From Eimeria necatrix (lineage: Eukaryota; Apicomplexa; Conoidasida; Eucoccidiorida; Eimeriidae), in NCBI RefSeq assembly GCF_000499385.1, contig NW_013651863.1:1-12868 (forward strand): 12,868 bases of DNA, read 5' to 3'. Position 1 is the stretch's first letter; each line of letters starts with the position of its first letter. Made by a program: the position numbers and the translations under genes. Below the pieces are notes generated by a model. The model did no database searches. It was not told where the DNA came from and saw nothing but the letters and a program-made list of their open reading frames with translations. Positions 8,914-12,868 of the stretch are shown here, piece by piece.

Positions 8914-10166
8914 AGTCTCTGCCCTTGATTGGATTAGAACGTATTTTTCGTGCAAATGCGACTCGCTGCTCGTGCAGATTGCCGCACATGTATCATGAAA
9001 GGCGTTTAATTAAAAACGTTTACTCGCGTTGGCTGTATGCGTAGACCGTGCCGGATGTTCATACACATTTTTTTACTTTGTAAAGCGAATTTGACAGTGA
9101 GATGCCGAATTTCCGCTTCAACTGAGGTTTCCTGGTGCACAAATAATAAACGTCTTACATTAAAGTGTGCGACATGTTCGCCAGCTTGTACGGTAGTTTC
9201 AGGCGGTTGCTTATTTTGTCTGTAGCACGCATCATGCTCTTGAACTTACTTGCTACGGCATGATGATGACTTAGGAAGTTGAGCTGGGACTTTGATGAGT
9301 TTTGCTTATTAAGGTGTTCTTGCAAAGTGCTGAAGGGAATTTGGAGGCACCATTGCACCTCAAATAGCTTCGGGGAAACGTGACGCGGTTGGTGTACTGA
9401 TGCCCTTTCCACTGCGATGTGCAGTTTGCCGATTCTCGCAGAATGGTGCAATTTACCCACCAGTTCCAGGAATATGTCGTTTTACTAACTTCATTGGAGT
9501 CCTCCATGTGTGATCTATCGGAAAACGGCCTCTGCATGATCCCTATATAACGCTCGAAAGGGGCTGTCCTCCAAAGTATATGTATGATGTGCCCTGGCCT
9601 TCCAGACGGTATGTTTATTGTGATTAGGATGTGACAGGATGTAGTAAACGTATCGCCAAAGCATTCACGTTTTTATTGTTCAGCGGCGCATTCGCCATTG
9701 CGCGTATGTCGCATTCGCTGTGACGTCACATCTTCACGCCAGCCTTTGTTGCAGATTAGGCTCTTGTAGCCAACACGTCGCACAAATGCAATATGTCCCT
9801 TCTCCCCTTGTTTCGTAGACATAGTAGCTTCACGCAGAAATACTGGCTTTGAACTGCAATGCGTTTTGCAGTTAAGCGTCACAGGTTTCTGCTGTATGTG
9901 CAGCCAGCGCTGAACAATACTAATGGGTCAAAGCGTAGCATTCATTTTCCCATCCTCTATAGGTCGTCCAGGCTTCTTGCAGTGTATCTGAGATGCATGT
10001 TGCGCGCTGCGTGTTTCGAGGATGCTATATATTTTGGGCGTAGTGTCCGGATGTCTGGAGTATAATGCTTTGCTTTTGCTGCAGTACCACGAAGAGAGAC
10101 GAAAAGATCCAGGATAAGCACCCATTGCCTGATTAATGCGCATTTCCTGGTGTCTGACAACATTTG
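8914..10166 (+). repeat. Tandem repeat unit U2, rearranged (about 1.25 kb)
   Basis: This is the most altered of the U units. Its middle (about 9229-9400) aligns with 7696-7880 of U1 at an offset of about 1532 bp, while its tail (about 9724-10166) aligns at an offset of about 1251. This implies about 280 extra bases between 8930 and 9229, and loss of about 265 bases between 9400 and 9532. The lost piece includes the two islands conserved in U1 and U3. The tail keeps the acceptor-like tract (AG at 9981-9982) and the GTTTCGAGGATGCT block. A CTATATAACGCTCG sequence near 9543 occupies the position of the TATATAAAG box of U4. Confidence 0.75.
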
Positions 10167-10232
10167 GCAACTCTGCTCTGAACACAATTATGGTGAAGAA
10201 ACGTGCTAGTTTAGACGAATACTTATTTCTCT

Positions 10233-10535
10233 ATGCAGTGCATCACGTTTGTTGAAGCGCCTGACGATGAATACGGCTTTGTTTGCCGAAGTCCAGATGA
10301 TGCGCAGTTGTATTCGCTGGGCTATTGTTTCGTGATGCTGAAGAGAGCTACGAAAACCATAGCGCCTGCGATAAACTTCTGGGCCGGACTGACGCGATCT
10401 TTGTCTCAATGTCTTCTGTATTGTGCTTTGCTGCGCTGGGGTCGTTCCAAAACGTGTGATTCACTCAGGTTTTCTGAAATTATCTCGCTGATGGATTTCG
10501 CTCGGCTCCTCGAACATGCATGCAGCGAACGATAA
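10233..10535 (+). pseudogene. 100-codon open frame in U3, probably not coding
   Basis: Opens with ATG at 10233 and ends with TAA at 10533-10535. Its N-terminal part (a MxxIT...EAPDD pattern, then AQLYSL) is recognisable in the corresponding frames of U4 (ATG at 11506) and U5 (ATG at 12785). The U4 frame meets TGA after about 50 codons. The C-terminal part matches the U1 frame (7741-7995). The comparison with U1 gives no third-position excess, so purifying selection on a protein is not supported. I recognise no domain. The shared start across three units makes it the best candidate for an ancestral small ORF of the repeat, but it is more likely incidental. Confidence 0.25.
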
Positions 10536-11238
10536 AGAGAGCCCCGCGGCCCAGCTTCAGTGCAGTGTTCGGCTAAGCTGCCTTTTGCTCAATGGACGAG
10601 AGCATGCAAAGGCACCACAAGCCCACCCATGCGGGTCTTAAGAAACGCCGGCGCATGCACTTGTAGCTGGACACAGGGTAGGCGCCTCATCTCGTTTTGT
10701 GCGCATACCAACTGTTTGGATAACTGCTTGTTTTCGTTTGTTATTGGACACCTGTCAAAATTTTGAGGCGACCAAGTGAGATTGGTGCGTGATGAATCGC
10801 ATGATCATTCCTTCGCCGCGGTATCTTTGGAGCGCTGAAATGCGATGTACCACGTGGGCAAGTGTTTGCACGAAGCTTTGTAATTAGTTTGTACGTTTTT
10901 TTGATACCAAAGTATCGGGGAGTCGTGAAGGCAACAGCGGCGCTTCCGTTGTTTCAACGTGAAGTGCAATTTCGTCTTTGTGTTTACTTCCCTTTCGCGG
11001 TGGCGACAGATATTCACGTCAGCCTTTGTTGCACATTAGGATGTTGTGGAGCACAAGTACTTTGGCGGCATTGAATCTTTTGGTGTGTTTTGCCGGTGTC
11101 CGGACGAAGGAGCTGCTTAAAAGCGCAATGGTACTTGGAGCTTCGCCTGGCAGATTTCTGTTTTATCTGCAGCCAACACCGAACAGTACAAAGGAGTGAA
11201 AGAGTAGCATTCATTTGCTCATCCTTTCTAAGCTGGCT

Positions 11239-11251
11239 GTGTTTTTCGCAG
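11239..11251 (+). other. Conserved pyrimidine-AG (splice-acceptor-like) tract
   Basis: A T-rich run ending TTTTTCGCAG lies at the same place in U3 (AG at 11250-11251) and U4 (12529-12530). Variants ending in CTTGCAG occur in U1 (8730-8731) and U2 (9981-9982). Each is followed by a TGKATCTG sequence. The form fits a eukaryotic 3' splice site, but no downstream exon is evident and the surroundings look unconstrained, so this may be chance plus common descent. Confidence 0.35.
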
Positions 11252-11320
11252 TGGATCTGTGAGCGGTTGTGGCACGCTGCGTGTTTCGAGGGTGCTACAT
11301 ATTTTGGGCAAAGTGTCTGA

Positions 11321-11527
11321 GTGCACGGAGTAGGATGCTTCGACTTTGCGCCAAAAACACAAAGGAGGATGAGCGAATACACGATAAGCACTAATTGTCT
11401 AGTGAATGCGCACTTCGTGCCGTCTGGGGACATGTTGCAGTTCTGCGCTGGCTCACGTTACGATGAAGGGAATGTGCTAGTTTCAGATGCGTATTTGCTC
11501 TTCTATGCGGCGCATCACGCTTGCTGA
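11321..11527 (+). pseudogene. 68-codon frame following an in-frame TGA
   Basis: This frame starts with GTG directly after a TGA at 11318-11320 and ends at TGA 11525-11527; upstream the same frame is open back to about 11090. The same arrangement recurs at 12600-12806, where the upstream frame reaches back to 12225. Of 14 nucleotide differences between the two 68-codon copies, six are at third positions, three at first and five at second, too few to show constraint. Compared with U2 over about 60 codons the split is 16/17/16, which argues against coding. No function is recognised. Confidence 0.2.
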
Positions 11528-12099
11528 AGCACCGGACGATGCATGTAATGGTTTGGCGCGTAAAGGTCGAACTGTTGCGCAGTTATATTCGTTGAGCGGT
11601 TGTTGCGACGTGGTGAATGGAACTCGGAGACATTGTAGGGAATCACGTTTGGGGACGGAATGACGCGGGCGTTGTGGCAAAGCTCTTTGTACTGTGTGTA
11701 TGCAAGGCTGCAGTCGTTGCACAGGGGTGTGACTCAGTCAGGCGTTCCAAAATCATCTCTTTCCTGAATCTCCTATAGCTTTTTGCTCATGCACGCAGCT
11801 GGCGATAAAGAGAGCATTTGCGTATCTACACTGAGGTTGATCGCTAAGCTGGAATTTTTTAGACTGGACGGGATAGCTCTAGAGCCTGTAAAGGCGTCAC
11901 CCGTGCACTGAATCGGGGATTACGAAATTCCGCCGAACGCAGTTGCAGCTGTGTACAGTGTAGAGGTCAGGCTGTTGGCCTGTGTGGGTATAAACTATTT
12001 GAGTAACTGACTGCTGTCCACTTCTACTGGGCATCAAAATCCGACAGGGGGACCTAATGAGCACCATACGTGATGCGCTGCATCATTCCTTCGCCGCGG

Positions 12100-12108
12100 T
12101 ATATAAAG
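12100..12108 (+). promoter_or_regulatory. TATA-box-like sequence, first copy
   Basis: TATATAAAG sits immediately after a CCGCGG palindrome. It resembles a eukaryotic TATA box, with an ATG (in AACATGTCA) about 25 bp downstream. Related but altered sequences occur at the same place in U2 (CTATATAAC near 9543), U3 (GGTATCTTTGG) and U1 (GGTGTCTATG). Promoter activity is inference only. Confidence 0.25.
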
Positions 12109-12246
12109 GGTGCGGAAGAGAAACATGTCACGTGAATAGGTGTTTGCAGGGTCTTCGCCATCCAGGGAGTGTGTTTGGTTGATGAAGAGGTTTCCCCCTG
12201 GGTGACTCGTGGTATGCTGATGCTATGCATCATTACGTCGCCGCGG

Positions 12247-12255
12247 TATATAAAG
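12247..12255 (+). promoter_or_regulatory. TATA-box-like sequence, second copy
   Basis: An exact second copy of the TATATAAAG sequence, 147 bp after the first, again preceded by CCGCGG. It belongs to the local duplication, so its presence is not independent evidence for function. Confidence 0.25.
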
Positions 12256-12599
12256 GGTGCGAAAGAGAAACATGTCATGTGAATAGGTGTTTGCAGGGTC
12301 CTCGCCATCCAGGGAGTGCGTTTGGTTGGTCCAGAGACACCAAGTCTTTTTGTATGTTTTGCAGCAGCAATAGCTGTCCGCATGAAGGAGCTGCATGGAA
12401 GGCGCAATGGTACTTGGAGCTTCGCCTGGCAGATTTCTGTTTTATCTGCTTCCAACACCGAACAGTACAGCGGAGTGAAAGAGTAGCATTCATTTGCTCA
12501 TCCTTTCTAAGCTGGCTGTGTTTTTCGCAGTGGATCTGTGAGCGGTTGTGGCACGCTGCGTGTTTCGAGGGTGCTGCATATTTTGGGCATAGTGTCTGA

Positions 12600-12806
12600 G
12601 TGCACGGAGTAGGATGCTTCGACTTTGCGCCAAAAGCACAAAGGGAGACGAACGAATACACGATAAGCACTAATTGTCTAGTGAATGCGCACTTCGTGCC
12701 GTCTGGGGACATGTTGCAGTTCTGCGCTGGCTCACTTTATGATGAAGGGAATGTGGTAGTCTCAGACGATTATTTGCTCTTTTATGCCGCGCATCACGCT
12801 TGCTGA
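12600..12806 (+). pseudogene. 68-codon frame, second copy after an in-frame TGA
   Basis: The counterpart of 11321-11527. With the upstream frame (12225-12599) it forms 194 codons broken only by TGA at 12597-12599. In U1 the same position also has TGA and there are further in-frame TGAs; U2 has CGG there but a TAA five codons later. A broken frame with scattered stops among units fits decayed repeat DNA. Confidence 0.2.
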
Positions 12807-12868
12807 AGCACCGGACGATGCATGTAATGGTTTGGCTCGTAAAGGTCGAACTGTTGCGCAGTTATATT
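12716..12868 (+). repeat. Start of repeat unit U5, cut by the window end
   Basis: It continues the high-identity match: positions up to 12868 pair with 11437-11589 at offset 1279. The array therefore runs on beyond the window. Confidence 0.9.

Larger units (their letters stand above)
10167..11436 (+). repeat. Tandem repeat unit U3 (about 1.27 kb)
   Basis: The first half resembles U1 (about 80% identity over 10281-10535, offset 2540). The last third (from about 11095) is about 95% identical to the last third of U4 at an offset of exactly 1279 bp. The unit is therefore a mosaic: its front is closer to U1 than to U4, its back closer to U4. About 10880-11095 is not found in U4, where the 147-bp-spaced duplication takes its place. 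Confidence 0.9.
12071..12328 (+). repeat. Local tandem duplication, 111-bp copies spaced 147 bp
   Basis: Positions 12071-12181 and 12218-12328 match at about 93% (around eight differences) with a constant offset of 147 bp and 36 unrelated bases between them. Each copy contains CCGCGG, TATATAAAGGGTGCG, GAGAAACATGTCA, GTGTTTGCAGGGTC and CCAGGGAGTG. U3 holds a single diverged counterpart near 10816-10900. The duplication therefore arose in the U4 lineage, and it replaces material present in U3, keeping the unit length near 1279 bp. Confidence 0.9.
11437..12715 (+). repeat. Tandem repeat unit U4 (about 1.28 kb)
   Basis: It begins at the TTCTGCGCTGGCTCA block (11441), equivalent to the U3 start. 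The front half is clearly related to U3 but more diverged than U1 is. From about 12374 to 12715 it is about 95% identical to U3 at an offset of 1279 bp without indels. It contains a local duplication (12071-12328) carrying two TATATAAAG boxes and two copies of the CCAGGGAGTG phasing motif (12162 and 12309). This links it to the older R units on the left. Confidence 0.9.

Noticed and set aside
12100..12255. Claiming a functional promoter at the TATATAAAG boxes
   Set aside because: The boxes are not preserved at the same position in U1 or U3, and no convincing gene lies downstream. They are kept only as low-confidence TATA-like features.
11014..12712. Similar minus-strand frames (11014-11433 and 12275-12712) that look like a conserved protein pair
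   Set aside because: They are similar only because the DNA of the two units is about 95% identical there. The same region is equally open on the plus strand, and U1 and U2 do not keep the frame intact.
11090..12806. Reading TGA as tryptophan to join the adjacent frames at 11318-11320 and 12597-12599
   Set aside because: In U1 one TGA does align with a TGG of the other units, which is suggestive. But U2 carries a TAA and a frameshift in the same region, and codon-position counts are flat, so a variant genetic code is not needed.
1..12868. CRISPR array, telomeric repeats, rRNA, or an autonomous transposon
   Set aside because: No short regularly spaced identical repeats, no TTAGGG-type tracts, no conserved rRNA segments, and no transposase, integrase or reverse-transcriptase motifs in any frame. 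The periodicity of about 1.3-1.5 kb is satellite-like.

Overview
The window looks like eukaryotic, probably intergenic or heterochromatic, repetitive DNA and not an ordinary gene-bearing region. By eye it is moderately AT-rich. CpG is not depleted, which argues against vertebrate DNA. There are no bacterial-style operons, no convincing ribosome-binding sites and no long open reading frames. GCATGC is clearly over-abundant (at least 14 copies in 12.9 kb, against about 3 expected). This motif is well known from coccidian and other apicomplexan genomes, but that alone does not fix the organism, and I leave it as an unidentified, probably unicellular, eukaryote. I recognise no protein family, rRNA, tRNA, transposase or reverse transcriptase.

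The main finding is that almost the whole window can be read as one decaying tandem array. The right part (about 7624 to the window end) consists of four complete units and a fifth cut off by the window edge (here U1 to U5), with a period of 1.25 to 1.29 kb. Matching positions are 2540 bp apart between U1 and U3, and 1279 bp apart between the U3/U4 and U4/U5 junctions. The left part (1626 to about 7620) carries older, weakly alignable units (R-a to R-d plus a truncated R-e), spaced 1.40 to 1.58 kb and phased by the recurring motif CCAGGGAGTRAG. That motif also occurs in U4, which suggests that R and U are branches of one family. Similarity rises left to right: R units keep only short homologous blocks, U1 and U3 are about 80% identical over a 255-bp block, and 459 bp at the right edge are about 95% identical between neighbouring periods. 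The first 1.6 kb shows no clear unit structure.

Several units share short ORFs in the same frame (for example 7741-7995 and 10281-10535). I counted substitutions by codon position: 17/21/13 for that pair and 16/17/16 for another block (U2 against U4). These flat spectra argue against protein constraint, so the ORFs are reported as non-coding or pseudogenic. The one statistically unusual ORF is at 2440-3117 (+), an unrecognised Cys-rich 225-codon frame inside a repeat unit.

Other local structures are a near-perfect hairpin with 20-nt arms (4573-4615), a 147-bp-spaced duplication carrying a TATATAAAG box (12071-12328), a conserved pyrimidine-AG acceptor-like tract in four U units, and two sequence islands that are much more conserved between U1 and U3 than their surroundings. 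Nothing here demonstrates a new gene system. The array itself, its age gradient and its conserved islands are what deserve a second look.
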